64,000 nucleotides of DNA from Niabella yanshanensis. Its GTDB lineage: Bacteria > Bacteroidota > Bacteroidia > Chitinophagales > Chitinophagaceae. This document shows, piece by piece, positions 8,830 to 18,319 of the stretch (the stretch's first letter is position 1; the number at the start of each line of letters is the position of its first letter). Made by a program: the position numbers and the translations under genes. The DNA lies in contig NZ_CP139960.1 in NCBI RefSeq assembly GCF_034424215.1, positions 4,402,001-4,466,000 of the forward strand. The letters run 5' to 3'. The notes beneath the pieces were generated by a model. It was not told the origin of the DNA. It made no database searches and saw only the letters and a list, made by a program, of their open reading frames with translations.

Positions 8830-10419
8830 CTATCCTGAAGTGTTGGGAAGCTTTCTGCTCTTTATTTTTCGAATTATTGTGAGCAACAATAATGCCGCAG
8901 CGAGGCCGCTCATGATCTTCGATAAAATGTCTCCGTGCCTGGTGTAAAAAGTGTCGGTGATATAAGCCGGTACTGTTTGCTTTAACACGCCATCTACATT
9001 CCAGCCCAGTTGCTGTATAATGTTGCCAAATGGATCAATAAAGCAGCTGATGCCTGTATTGGCGCTGCGGGCTACCCATTTGCGGCTTTCTATAGCACGC
9101 AGCCGGGCATAGTTCATATGCTGTTTATAACCCTGTGTATCACCCCACCAGCCATCGTTGGTAATAATGCAAACCAGGTTCGCCCCCTTACGGTTAAATG
9201 CAGCCAGGTAATCGCCATAAATGCTTTCATAGCAAATAGCAGGCGTAACCTGGTAGCTATTATTGCTGGTAGTAAATACATGGGTATTCGTGTCTTTAGC
9301 ATAGCCTCCGCCGGTACCTCCGAATTTCTCGAAGGCAGGGGCCATAAAGGCTAAAAAGCCGGGTAAGACTTCCACGCCGGGCACCAGTCTTGATTTATGA
9401 TAGATCTGAGCTTTGCTGCTATCCAGCATCAATGCCGTATTATACATTTCGTAATAACCACCGCCGCCTCTGAAAGACTTTGCAAAACGGCTCACCTTAG
9501 CAGAGAATTCCCTGTATCCTTCCAGGCCGGTAAGTAAGTTAATGTTTGGATTTTCTCTAAGGAAAGTCCAAAGCGGTGACAAGAAAAAATCATCTCTCAG
9601 CTGGTCTTCGTTTGTTTGCTTAGGTATGGCTGTTTCGGGCCATACTACCAATGCTGTATTAGCATCTATCTCTTTCCTGGATAAATGGATCAGCTTTTGC
9701 AATTGTTCCTGCTCTGATCCCGTACCAAACTTTTCATAGGGATCCACATTCGGCTGCACTACCACAACATTGTATTTATTATGCAGTAGCGTCAGGTTAT
9801 TTTTTATTAGAAAAGAAAAAAGAATAGGAGCGAAAAGCAAAAGCAGCCATGCCGCTATGTTCCTGAAATAACGAGGCGTTCTACCTTCCAGGCTATATAG
9901 TTTCAACACATGAAAAATGAGAATATTGCTTAACAGTACCCACAAGCTTCCTCCTGAAGTGCCGGTATATTCATACCACTGTACCCATCCCGGATGTGTA
10001 GCAAAAGCATTGCCTAATGTAAGCCAGGGCCAGCTCAGGTCCCAATTGTGATGCAGGTATTCAAAAGCCAGCCAATACGCAACTATGGATAAGCTGCCTG
10101 TAAATCCTTTTACATATTTTGTCGTAAAACGATACAGCAGCCAGGGCAGGCACATAATAAGGCTATTGGCAAAGAAAGCGCTTACTCCGCCCACAACGCT
10201 GGCCTTAGCCACCCACCAGGTGGTGAGTACGTTCCACAGTACCATGTGGATATACGTGTACCCGAAATACTGTCTCCAGCTTAAGCTGCGTTCTGATAAA
10301 AAAAGCATGGGAAGCCAGGCTACAAAAATCAACAGGGTCAGCGGTGAGGTAGGCCATGCCGCCCAAAGCAGTATAGCGCCCAATACAGAAGTCAGTAAGT
10401 TTTTTGCCGGTAATTGCAT
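8830..10419 (-). CDS. lnt: Apolipoprotein N-acyltransferase
   Basis: 529 residues. It adds the third acyl chain to the N-terminal cysteine of lipoproteins in the inner membrane. The first ~210 residues are membrane segments; from about 220 a nitrilase-type domain contains the catalytic triad: Glu in VVWPETAIP, Lys in IYHKSRLVPGVE and Cys in TPAICYESIYGDYL. A final C-terminal membrane segment (IMSGLAAALLLLTII) follows. The length is usual. The many predicted lipoproteins in this window (BamD, SusD, DUF4197, BON protein) are its likely substrates. Confidence 0.92.
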   Translation of the reverse strand: MQLPAKNLLTSVLGAILLWAAWPTSPLTLLIFVAWLPMLFLSERSLSWRQYFGYTYIHMVLWNVLTTWWVAKASVVGGVSAFFANSLIMCLPWLLYRFTTKYVKGFTGSLSIVAYWLAFEYLHHNWDLSWPWLTLGNAFATHPGWVQWYEYTGTSGGSLWVLLSNILIFHVLKLYSLEGRTPRYFRNIAAWLLLLFAPILFSFLIKNNLTLLHNKYNVVVVQPNVDPYEKFGTGSEQEQLQKLIHLSRKEIDANTALVVWPETAIPKQTNEDQLRDDFFLSPLWTFLRENPNINLLTGLEGYREFSAKVSRFAKSFRGGGGYYEMYNTALMLDSSKAQIYHKSRLVPGVEVLPGFLAFMAPAFEKFGGTGGGYAKDTNTHVFTTSNNSYQVTPAICYESIYGDYLAAFNRKGANLVCIITNDGWWGDTQGYKQHMNYARLRAIESRKWVARSANTGISCFIDPFGNIIQQLGWNVDGVLKQTVPAYITDTFYTRHGDILSKIMSGLAAALLLLTIIRKIKSRKLPNTSG

Positions 10420-10520
10420 GGCGTAAAACTAAGACAATTGCGCATGAAACCGGCTTTAATAATCAGTTAATCTTCATCAGAAAACGGCTGGTTTGGAATC
10501 AATGAATACCCCGAAGAGGT

Positions 10521-11717
10521 TTATTGAATAGAGGCCGATAAACCGGTGAGCTCTTTGACTTTGCTTTTTAAACTTCCGGTTCCGTAACCGGTCCAGCTTG
10601 CCTTTACAATACCATCCGGGGCAATCAGCACGTAGTTAGGAATACCTTCTACGCCGTATCGTGCATAAATACCCCTGTTTTCATTCCCGTCACTCAAATT
10701 TTTCCAGGTCATCTTAAAGAGATCTGTAGCTTGCCGCCACATTTTCTTATTATCGCTGCTTAAGCCTACAATAGTGAGGCTGTCTTTAAGTTTTTCATGG
10801 AGCTCTTTCATTTCCGGAACCGAGGCATGACAAGGGCCACAGCCGAAGCTCCAAAAATCCAGCAAAATGTATTTACCCTTGAAGTCTGCGAGGTGATAGC
10901 TGTTGCCGTCTAAATCTTTCAGCAGGGTGTCGAACATCGGTTCACCCGGTTTTACAATGGCAGGCGGATATAGTACTAACGCAATTTCCTGCCCCTCCAC
11001 ACTGTTTTTGAAATCAGAACTTAGCTGGCTGTAGATCTTTGTAACAGCAGGACGAAAAGTTTCAGCTTTGTTCCATTTGATAGCACTGGCTATACCACTT
11101 AGTACTTCCATGCGTGTGGGCGTCATTTTATCTTTTTCCAAAAGGTCCAGGTTGTTTTTCCGTATAGTATATTCGATCTTATCAGAAAGATTGTCTACGG
11201 AATCTATTTTAGCTTTCAGGCTTGTTTTTTCTGCCTTTGTAGCATCACTTTTACGGTAATCATTTATCAACTCTGAGCGTTGAACCGACAATTGCTGGTA
11301 TGCATCCCAATGTTGCTTATTGGAGTTCACAAAATAAAGCCATTCTTTTTGTTCAGGAACATTGCTTTTTACGCTCCAGGTATAGATCAGCTTATTATTA
11401 CCTTCAACCGCAATGGAGCTCCCGGCACTTGCCCATAGTTTCAGGCTCATAGACGGAAAGCCCTTGCCATCGGCCATTATTGAATATTGTTCCGTTTCTT
11501 TTGTACCCGGGAGGTAACTGATGCGGAACCGGCCGTTTACTACGCTATCCTTTGCTACCGTAGTGCCTACATTCCCTTCTTTTTTCATAAAGAAAATACG
11601 CGTACCTTCTTCAACGCCTGGTATGTTGCCATTGATAATGATGGAATCCTGGGCATTTGCGATATTCAAAAAAAGAGACAGGGTAGCTGTGGTGATTGCC
11701 GATAGTGTCATAAGCAT
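10521..11717 (-). CDS. TlpA-type thioredoxin with DUF4369 N-terminal domain
   Basis: 398 residues. A signal peptide (MLMTLSAITTATLSLFLNIANA) is followed by a DUF4369-like beta domain (about 25-115), a charged helical linker, and a thioredoxin/AhpC-TSA domain (about 260-395). The domain contains the redox motif FWSFGCGPCHAS, and the cis-Pro region GIPNYVLIAPDG. Such exported thiol-disulfide proteins are abundant in Bacteroidota. The electron donor and target are unknown. A distinct paralogue is at 41.9 kb. Confidence 0.86.
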   Translation of the reverse strand: MLMTLSAITTATLSLFLNIANAQDSIIINGNIPGVEEGTRIFFMKKEGNVGTTVAKDSVVNGRFRISYLPGTKETEQYSIMADGKGFPSMSLKLWASAGSSIAVEGNNKLIYTWSVKSNVPEQKEWLYFVNSNKQHWDAYQQLSVQRSELINDYRKSDATKAEKTSLKAKIDSVDNLSDKIEYTIRKNNLDLLEKDKMTPTRMEVLSGIASAIKWNKAETFRPAVTKIYSQLSSDFKNSVEGQEIALVLYPPAIVKPGEPMFDTLLKDLDGNSYHLADFKGKYILLDFWSFGCGPCHASVPEMKELHEKLKDSLTIVGLSSDNKKMWRQATDLFKMTWKNLSDGNENRGIYARYGVEGIPNYVLIAPDGIVKASWTGYGTGSLKSKVKELTGLSASIQ

Positions 11718-11943
11718 GGAAAAATTTACGGTTGAATATAGTTTTTCACTAAGGTATAACCAAAGAATACATGAACTATCAGACAGCCTGATAAAGAAAA
11801 CTTAAAATTATGACGAACTCATACTTATACTAATATTTCGTAAATCAATTTTTGATCATTATATCCTTATTAATTTCAATATTTTTCAGGTACTTCCAGC
11901 GACGGTTTTGTAGGCGTAAATAAATGGCTGTATGGTGTTGTAA

Positions 11944-13752
11944 TTATACTGATGCGGGTTTAGCAACTGTTCTTCTTTCTCCAATCTGCTGTCTCCACAT
12001 GGCATAATATAATCCCTTTCTTTCTATCAGCTCTTCATGACTTCCGGTTTCAGCTACTTCGCCCCGTTCGAGCACATAAATGCGATCTGCATGCATGATG
12101 GTGCTAAGCCGGTGGGCGATCAGCACGGTGATCTGGCTGCCTTTGGACGATACTTCTCTTATAGTTTGGGTAATTTGTTCTTCGGTAATAGAATCCAATG
12201 CTGATGTGGCTTCGTCAAAAATAAGCAGGTGAGGATCTCTTAGCAAAGCCCGGGCAATAGCAATACGCTGCTTTTCGCCGCCGCTAAGCTTTAGGCCGCT
12301 TTCGCCAATAATGGTATCTACGCCGTTGCCTGCACGTTCCAGCAAAGCCGTGCAGCTGGCTTTTCGTAAGGCGATCTGTAGCTGCTCTTCAGTAGCTTCC
12401 GGGTTTACAAACAACAGGTTCTCGCGTATGGTTCCTGCAAAAAGTTGCGTGTCCTGCGTTACAAAACCGATCTGCCTTCTTAGTTCGTCAAAATCAAGAT
12501 CATCGCCATTAATGCCATCATAATAAATAGCGCCGTCTTTAGGACGATACAGGCCTACCAGCAGTTTAACCAAAGTGCTTTTACCAGACCCGCTGGGTCC
12601 CACAAATGCAATGGTTTCTCCTTTTTTTACATCGAAAGAAATATTTTCAAGCGCCTTGAATTGGGCAGTTTGATGCTGGAACGAAACGTTTTTGAACTCC
12701 AGCTCTTCCAGAATGCCCAGCTGCCGCGGATGTAAAGGCTTGGGCTCGCTTTTTTTCAACATCAGGTTATGGAAGTTCTGTAAAGAAGCCTCTGCTTCAC
12801 GATAAGAAAGTATCACATTGCCTATTTCCTGCATAGGACCAAACAGGAAAAATCCATAAAAGCTAAGGGATAAATACTCTCCAGGTGTAATAGAGTCTTT
12901 AAAAATCAGCCAGAGCAGGGTAAATGCAATCACCTGCTGCAAAAAGTTCACCAACGTACCTTGTATGAAACTTAGGGACCGTACGCTTCTTACTTTTTTT
13001 AATTCCAGCTTAAGAATTTTAAAGGTATTATTATTAAGACGGTTTACTTCCTGCCCGGTTAATCCCAAACTTTTTACAATTTCAATATTACGCAGGCTTT
13101 CGGTAGTGGTTCCGGCAAGGGCAGTGGTCTCTTTTACGATGTTTTTTTGGATGTATTTTATTTTTTTACTCAGCAGACTGGTTACCAGGGCAATGAAAAA
13201 TATGCCCAGGGCGTAAACCGGCATAATGGTCCAGTGTAGGCGAAAGGCATAGATGGATACAAATACAATGCTCACAATGATCACAAAGAATACATTCACA
13301 AAGCTGCTGATAAACTTTTCGGTGTCTGTACGAACCTTGGTTAATATAGATAAAGTCTCACCGCTTCGCTGATCTTCAAAATCCTGGTAGGGGAGTCGCA
13401 TGGAATGCTTCAGGCCATCGGTAAAAATGGTGGCGCCAAATTTCTGAATCACCACATTCACGAAATAATCCTGGAAGGCTTTGGCAATGCGACTAACCAT
13501 CGCGGTTCCAATCAATAAAAATAAATAAAAGAATACCCCATGGTAGCCATCGCCGCCCCACAGATAACTGCTTTCTGTACGGGGCAATGTTTTTGCCTTA
13601 TCATAATGGTGTGGATGATTGGCAAACATATCTAGCAGATTCCCGCTGATCATAGGGGCAAATAATGAAAAGATCTGGTTCACCGCCGCTAAAAACAATG
13701 CAAAAGCAACCAGCCATTTATAGGGTTTCAGATAGTGGAGTAGTATACGCAT
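11944..13752 (-). CDS. ABC exporter, permease-ATPase fusion (MsbA-like)
   Basis: 602 residues. An N-terminal six-helix exporter domain (about 10-320) is joined to an ATPase domain with Walker A GPSGSGKSTLVKLL, Q-loop GFVTQDTQLF, signature LSGGEKQRIAIARALL, Walker B HLLIFDEATSALD and the switch His in IAHRLS. It is a half-transporter working as a homodimer in the inner membrane. The layout fits MsbA-type lipid/LPS exporters and multidrug exporters; no neighbour points to a substrate. Confidence 0.9.
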   Translation of the reverse strand: MRILLHYLKPYKWLVAFALFLAAVNQIFSLFAPMISGNLLDMFANHPHHYDKAKTLPRTESSYLWGGDGYHGVFFYLFLLIGTAMVSRIAKAFQDYFVNVVIQKFGATIFTDGLKHSMRLPYQDFEDQRSGETLSILTKVRTDTEKFISSFVNVFFVIIVSIVFVSIYAFRLHWTIMPVYALGIFFIALVTSLLSKKIKYIQKNIVKETTALAGTTTESLRNIEIVKSLGLTGQEVNRLNNNTFKILKLELKKVRSVRSLSFIQGTLVNFLQQVIAFTLLWLIFKDSITPGEYLSLSFYGFFLFGPMQEIGNVILSYREAEASLQNFHNLMLKKSEPKPLHPRQLGILEELEFKNVSFQHQTAQFKALENISFDVKKGETIAFVGPSGSGKSTLVKLLVGLYRPKDGAIYYDGINGDDLDFDELRRQIGFVTQDTQLFAGTIRENLLFVNPEATEEQLQIALRKASCTALLERAGNGVDTIIGESGLKLSGGEKQRIAIARALLRDPHLLIFDEATSALDSITEEQITQTIREVSSKGSQITVLIAHRLSTIMHADRIYVLERGEVAETGSHEELIERKGLYYAMWRQQIGERRTVAKPASV

Positions 13753-14012
13753 AATAAAATCAGTTCCGTTTGGTCAACGGCCATGGTGTAAGGAACAAAT
13801 ATTTTTTGACTTTGTTTAACAATATGCCGTGGCAGGGTATGCCTTTCAAAAATATTTATAAAGAAGTTATCGGCCTAAAAAATCGGGGCTCCACACATCA
13901 TTATTAAAACAGCTGCCCCCAACGGCGCTCTTCCTGCTTTATATATACCTAAAGTATTATAAGTTTTTTACTGGGAGAGATGAGTAAATAGTTGGTCCTC
14001 AATTTATTTGTG

Positions 14013-14759
14013 TCAGTCAATGCCCAATTCCTTCAACATTTTCGCCGGATCATTAAGAAACACTTTATGAACGATAAATGGTTCCGTATCTGAAAACCTG
14101 GTGATTTTATAACCCGAGCCGGATAACTCAATAATTTTTGCATGGGGGTAAGATAAAAGGAGAGGGGAGTGTGTAGCAATTATAAATTGACTTTTCATAT
14201 TTACGAGTTCATGAAGGCGTACCAGGAAAGCCAGCTGACGCTGCGCTGAGAGAGCGGCTTCAGGTTCGTCTAGTATGTATACGCCGTGTCCGCTGAACCG
14301 GTTGGTGAAAAGCGCGAAAAAAGACTCTCCATGCGACTGCTCATGTAACGACTTATTACCATAGGCTTTCAGGGCCTTTTTTTGCGGATCCTCTTTTTGC
14401 AGTACATCCAGATAGGACGCTGCATTATAAAAAGACTCAGCTCTTAAAAAGAACCCGTCTTTAGGGGCTATAATGCCCTTACCTAACCGGATGCACTGGG
14501 AAAGGGGAGAGTCCGTTCGCTGAGTTGAAAAGGAGAAGTTCTTAGAGCCTCCTTCAGCGTTAAAGCCATACTGTACCGCTAAAGCTTCAAGCAGGGTTGA
14601 TTTCCCGGTACCGTTTTCCCCGATGATGAACGTTACATTAGGATGCAGCTCTACTTTGGGAATATTTTTTAAAGCCGGTATGTTAAAAGGGTAGGTATTT
14701 GGGTCGGTTATTTTCTCCCTTACAATCTCGAAATAGCTGATGTATTGCTTTTCGATCAT
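14013..14759 (-). CDS. AAA-family ATPase (SMC/RecF-like, OLD-type fold)
   Basis: 248 residues. Walker A is FIIGENGTGKSTLLEALAVQ, Walker B is GVYILDEPEAALS, and a conserved His follows in FIIATHSPLLL. There is no transmembrane domain and no ABC permease nearby, so this is a stand-alone predicted ATPase of the AAA_15/AAA_23 type rather than an ABC importer subunit. Its ATG lies one base after the stop of the retropepsin-like gene, so the two are almost certainly translated together. Its function is unknown. Confidence 0.82.
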   Translation of the reverse strand: MIEKQYISYFEIVREKITDPNTYPFNIPALKNIPKVELHPNVTFIIGENGTGKSTLLEALAVQYGFNAEGGSKNFSFSTQRTDSPLSQCIRLGKGIIAPKDGFFLRAESFYNAASYLDVLQKEDPQKKALKAYGNKSLHEQSHGESFFALFTNRFSGHGVYILDEPEAALSAQRQLAFLVRLHELVNMKSQFIIATHSPLLLSYPHAKIIELSGSGYKITRFSDTEPFIVHKVFLNDPAKMLKELGID

Positions 14760-14760
14760 T

Positions 14761-15687
14761 TTATATATTAGAATAGCCGGATTTGAAATAGCGGTTGGGC
14801 TTTAAATAAACGTGCTGTCTTTTTGCATCGATAATAAGATGAAATCTTTTCAAAATGTCACCTCCAACGATGCTCATTTTCTGCCGGCCTACAGTGCCGG
14901 TAAAAAAGCCGACATTGGTATTACTTAACTGTATCTTGCCCAGTTTTAAAGCCGGCAATACCCCCTTTTGAGTAGTTAATACATTGCCATAAGCATCTTT
15001 TAATTTTTTCTCGCTGGTGATCTTTATTTTCTGATCGATCTTATGGTTTTGTACAAAGGCATCGTTGAGTAAAATATCACCCCCATAACCTGAATGTAAA
15101 AGCAACTCGGCTGTCAATGACTCACTGGCGATTTTCAGATCACCTTTTATAAAAAGGTTGTTTCCTTTTGCGATCAGTTGCAGCTTTTCATATTGCCTCA
15201 ACCGATGTGGAAGGCTGGGGCCAACAGTGAGTTGCTGCTTTTCAAAATCAAAATCAAGTACCTGGCCGTTGAAAAAATTTAAACCAATCTTGCCATCCGA
15301 TTCCTGCCCCGAGTTTTGGTCGTCCCATATTTCTACTTTATCCCACTGTAAGCCCGCGATGTTTAAAGTATTGTCTTTGCTATAACGCGAACCATTGCCG
15401 CCGCCGCCCCAGCTTTGTACATCATTAACCGACCCCGTAAATTGTATTGTGGCTAATTTCCTGGTTGCTTCTTCGGTGAGCGTAATGTCGCTGGCTGCGG
15501 TATGTAACATCAGGCTGACCGTATCACGGCCATTGAGGGCTGCCTTAAGAATAATATTGTTATAGGCAGTCATGCGAAACGGAATGGTATAGTGGTCTTT
15601 GCCATTGTTGTTTTTTAATACAGGTTGCGCCTGCAGGTTAAAATTAAAAGAGGTAAAGCATATGAATACAGCAATAAAGCGGAGCAT
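14761..15687 (-). CDS. Secreted retropepsin-like protein lacking both catalytic aspartates
   Basis: 308 residues from ATG 15687, which gives the signal peptide MLRFIAVFICFTSFNFNLQA; an open extension to 15807 would run into yifB. Two retropepsin-like halves are visible. Each has the strand that normally carries LLDTG, here LMLHTAAS (His62) and LLLHSGYGG (His198). Each also has the closing hydrophobic-Gly motif (DGKIGLNFFNGQVLDFDF and VGGDILKRFHLIIDA). Aspartate is thus replaced by histidine in both halves, so it is probably not an aspartic protease but a binding protein of that fold. It lies between yifB (35 nt upstream) and the AAA ATPase (1 nt downstream). Confidence 0.62.
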   Translation of the reverse strand: MLRFIAVFICFTSFNFNLQAQPVLKNNNGKDHYTIPFRMTAYNNIILKAALNGRDTVSLMLHTAASDITLTEEATRKLATIQFTGSVNDVQSWGGGGNGSRYSKDNTLNIAGLQWDKVEIWDDQNSGQESDGKIGLNFFNGQVLDFDFEKQQLTVGPSLPHRLRQYEKLQLIAKGNNLFIKGDLKIASESLTAELLLHSGYGGDILLNDAFVQNHKIDQKIKITSEKKLKDAYGNVLTTQKGVLPALKLGKIQLSNTNVGFFTGTVGRQKMSIVGGDILKRFHLIIDAKRQHVYLKPNRYFKSGYSNI

Positions 15688-15721
15688 AATGATATTAATT
15701 GTTGTGGTTGTTGAAAATAAA

Positions 15722-17269
15722 TTACCCGGCCCATCCTTCACGATCCAGGCTTCGGTATTGGATTGCTTCAGCCAGGTATTCTGGTTTAATTTTTTCTGAG
15801 CCTTCAAGATCGGCGATAGTACGTGACACTTTTAAAATGCGGTCATAAGCGCGTGCGGAAAGATTTAGTTTTTCCATGGCTGCTTTTAGCAAAAGTTGCC
15901 CCACATTATCAATTACGCAGATCTCCGTCAGCATTTTACTGGTTATTTGCGCATTGGCATAAATACCCGGGTGATTTTTGTATCGTTCTCCCTGCACTTC
16001 TCTTGCTTTAATCACTTTATCCCGTATCGTTTCAGAATTCTGCTCTTTTTTAAGCAGGGATAACTCGCTAAAGGGTACGGGAGTTACTTCTACATGCAGG
16101 TCTATACGATCTAAAAGAGGTCCTGAAATTTTATTAAGGTATTTCTGAACAGCCCCCGGCGGGCAGGTACAGGTTCTTTCGGGGTGATTATAAAAGCCAC
16201 AGGGACAGGGGTTCATTGAGGCTATAAGCATAAAGCTCGCGGGGAAGTCGAGTGTTAGCTTGGCCCGTGAAATAGTTACCCTGCGTTCTTCCATGGGCTG
16301 GCGCATAACTTCCAGTACCGTTCTTTTAAATTCCGGCAGCTCGTCGAGGAATAAAACACCGTTGTGTGCTAACGATATTTCACCCGGTTGGGGATTGCCG
16401 CCACCACCCACTAATGCTACATCCGAAATAGTATGGTGTGGCGAACGAAAGGGCCGTTTAGATATCAATGTGGCGTTTTCAGGTAGTTTGCCTGCTACGG
16501 AATGAATCTTTGTTGTTTCCAGTGCCTCCTGCAAGGTGAGTGGAGGAAGAATGGTAGGCAAACGTTTCGCCAACATGGTTTTTCCCGCACCGGGTGGCCC
16601 GATCAGGATCGCATTGTGCCCGCCTGCCGCTGCAATCTCCAGTGCCCGTTTGATATTTTCCTGTCCTTTAACATCAGCAAAGTCCAAATCAAAATCATAC
16701 TGGGAATGAAAGAACTCCTCTCGCGTATTCACTTCGAGGGCATTCAGCCCGGTTTCTCCATTATCAAAAAAATCAATAACCTCTTTTATATGGGTAACAC
16801 CATATACTTGAAGGCTATTTACCATCGCGGCTTCACGTGCATTAACTTTAGGCACAATGAGACCTTTGAACTCCTGTTTGCGGGCCTGTATGGCAATGGG
16901 CAATGCGCCTTTAATAGGCCTGATCTCACCGTCAAGGCTCAGCTCCCCCATAATCACGTATTGCGATAAGGCTTCAATATTTCCTATTTGTTCTGAAGCT
17001 GACAAAATACCTATCGCGATAGGGAGATCGAAAGCAGTGCCACTTTTTTTAATGTCGGCAGGTGCCAGGTTGATGACCAGTTTGGTTCGGGGCATATCAT
17101 ACCCATTGGTTTTAATAGTGCTTTCAACCCTTTGCATACTTTCTTTTACAGCACTATCGGGTAGTCCAACCAGGGAGGAATCTTTTCCGCTGGTCATCCA
17201 GTTAACTTCGATGGTAATAGGTATAGCTTCAACGCCGTATACAGCGCTGCCGTTGATCTTCACTAACAT
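15722..17269 (-). CDS. YifB/ComM-family Mg-chelatase-like AAA+ ATPase
   Basis: 515 residues. The N-terminal Lon-like ChlI domain begins MLVKINGSAVYGVEAIPI and contains GLPDSAVKESMQRV. The AAA+ core has Walker A GPPGAGKTMLAKRLP, Walker B GVLFLDELPEF and the family's cysteine region NPCPCGFYNHPERTCTCPP, then SGPLLDRIDLHVEV. ComM proteins act as hexameric helicases during natural transformation in other bacteria; the role here is inferred only. It is the first gene of an apparent three-gene unit with the retropepsin-like protein and the AAA ATPase. Confidence 0.9.
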   Translation of the reverse strand: MLVKINGSAVYGVEAIPITIEVNWMTSGKDSSLVGLPDSAVKESMQRVESTIKTNGYDMPRTKLVINLAPADIKKSGTAFDLPIAIGILSASEQIGNIEALSQYVIMGELSLDGEIRPIKGALPIAIQARKQEFKGLIVPKVNAREAAMVNSLQVYGVTHIKEVIDFFDNGETGLNALEVNTREEFFHSQYDFDLDFADVKGQENIKRALEIAAAGGHNAILIGPPGAGKTMLAKRLPTILPPLTLQEALETTKIHSVAGKLPENATLISKRPFRSPHHTISDVALVGGGGNPQPGEISLAHNGVLFLDELPEFKRTVLEVMRQPMEERRVTISRAKLTLDFPASFMLIASMNPCPCGFYNHPERTCTCPPGAVQKYLNKISGPLLDRIDLHVEVTPVPFSELSLLKKEQNSETIRDKVIKAREVQGERYKNHPGIYANAQITSKMLTEICVIDNVGQLLLKAAMEKLNLSARAYDRILKVSRTIADLEGSEKIKPEYLAEAIQYRSLDREGWAG

Positions 17270-17319
17270 AGATTGAAGATACTGATTAATACAATAATAA
17301 TTATCGGGTCAGGCCGGGC

Positions 17320-17540
17320 CTAATCTAAATTGAAAACATCGTCAAGTGCCATGGTGAAACCCGGCAATACAGGAGTAGTGACCAATATCGCCAAAGGTCG
17401 GTAGCCGGGATGGTTGATAATGCCCCGTATCGCCCAGTGTATATTTCATGAAGGTTTTTTCATCAGGGTGTATGATCCAATATTCTTTTACACTGCTTTC
17501 CTCATAAACCTCGTATTTGTTCTGCAGCTCTTTAGCGTAT
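17320..17540 (-). pseudogene. Remnant of a Uma2-family nuclease gene (C-terminal part)
   Basis: Minus-strand translation gives YAKELQNKYEVYEESSVKEY then WIIHPDEKTFMKYTLGD, the typical Uma2 (DUF820) C-terminal region. A frameshift around 17400 separates this from the matching end VLPGFTMALDDVFNLD and a stop at 17320-17322. The N-terminal two thirds, with the catalytic site, is missing and replaced by a GC-rich repeat. No start codon exists. The family match is from memory of the conserved EYWIVDPE-type motif. Confidence 0.6.
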
Positions 17541-17658
17541 TAACCGCGGAGGGCGAGAGACGCGGAGATAACGCAGAGTCGTTTGGATTGTGAACTTTGC
17601 CAGAGCTGGGCTATTATACCTCAGCGTATCCTTTATGTCCTCATTTCTCTGCGATTAA
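17540..17658. repeat. GC-rich intergenic repeat with CGCAGAG/CGCGGAG units
   Basis: The left part has CGCGGAGG, GCGAGAGA, CGCGGAGA and ACGCAGAG in series, starting TTAACCGCGGAG. The right end has TCTCTGCGATTAAAG, the reverse orientation of the same start (TTAATCGCAGAGA). The element is therefore roughly palindromic. CGCAGAG-type words are frequent intergenic repeats in Bacteroidota and other genomes. It abuts the broken end of the Uma2 remnant. No coding potential was seen. Confidence 0.5.
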
Positions 17659-17699
17659 AGATGAGCCATGGAGAACCTGAGCGTAGCGATATGTTTAAT

Positions 17700-18239
17700 C
17701 TATTTCTTTCCTACAACATCCAGGCTTACTTTTACATTGTCGCCCATGGTCATGCTATTGCCACCAACGCCATATTCTTTCCGGTCCACACTAAACTCAG
17801 CTTTAAACTGATAACCGCCCTTTACCGGCGTTGCAGTAAAATCAAACTGGATATTTTTAGATACACCATGCATGGTCAGCACAGCTTTCGCAAAATATAC
17901 ATTGTTGCCTTTGGCTTGTATACCGGTTGTTTTAATACCAATAGTGGGATATTTTTCTACATCGAAAAAGTCATCTTTTTTTAGATGCTCATCTCTGCGT
18001 TTATTATCGGTATTGATGGTGTTGACATCAACGGTGACATCAAAATGGCTGGCAGCAATTTTTTTAGGATTAAAGCTCATCTTCCCTTTAAGACCTGTTA
18101 AAGAGCCGTCCACATTCACCCCCATATTTTTTATTACAAAAGAAATCTTGCTATCAGCATCAGAGGGGGTAAGATTTTGAGCAAAGCCACTCATATATAA
18201 GGATGCCGCCAATAAGATCAAAAAGGTCTTTTTATACAT
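17700..18239 (-). CDS. YceI-family periplasmic protein
   Basis: 179 residues. The signal peptide is MYKKTFLILLAASLYMSGFA. The mature part shows the YceI lipocalin-like pattern: SKISFVIKNMGVNVDGSLTG, then RRDEHLKKDDFFDVEKYP and LTMHGVSKNIQFDF. YceI proteins bind long isoprenoids or fatty-acid-like ligands in the periplasm. A UbiA prenyltransferase is the divergent neighbour, so a link to isoprenoid ligands is possible but only inferred. The length is typical. Confidence 0.9.
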   Translation of the reverse strand: MYKKTFLILLAASLYMSGFAQNLTPSDADSKISFVIKNMGVNVDGSLTGLKGKMSFNPKKIAASHFDVTVDVNTINTDNKRRDEHLKKDDFFDVEKYPTIGIKTTGIQAKGNNVYFAKAVLTMHGVSKNIQFDFTATPVKGGYQFKAEFSVDRKEYGVGGNSMTMGDNVKVSLDVVGKK

Positions 18240-18319
18240 AAAAATTTAATTTAAGTAAAAATGGATATTTTGAGTAAAATTATACAAATTCGAACAATGG
18301 CTAAACATTGATTTAAAAC

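Noticed and set aside
11790-11930. Minus-strand segment with QNRRWKYLKNIEINKD downstream of the ABC exporter
   Set aside because: Short, no start codon, no convincing homology; probably random open sequence.
13753-14012. A 27-codon plus-strand ORF beginning MPWQGMPFKN in the gap
   Set aside because: Too short, no supporting signal; the 260-bp gap otherwise shows nothing.
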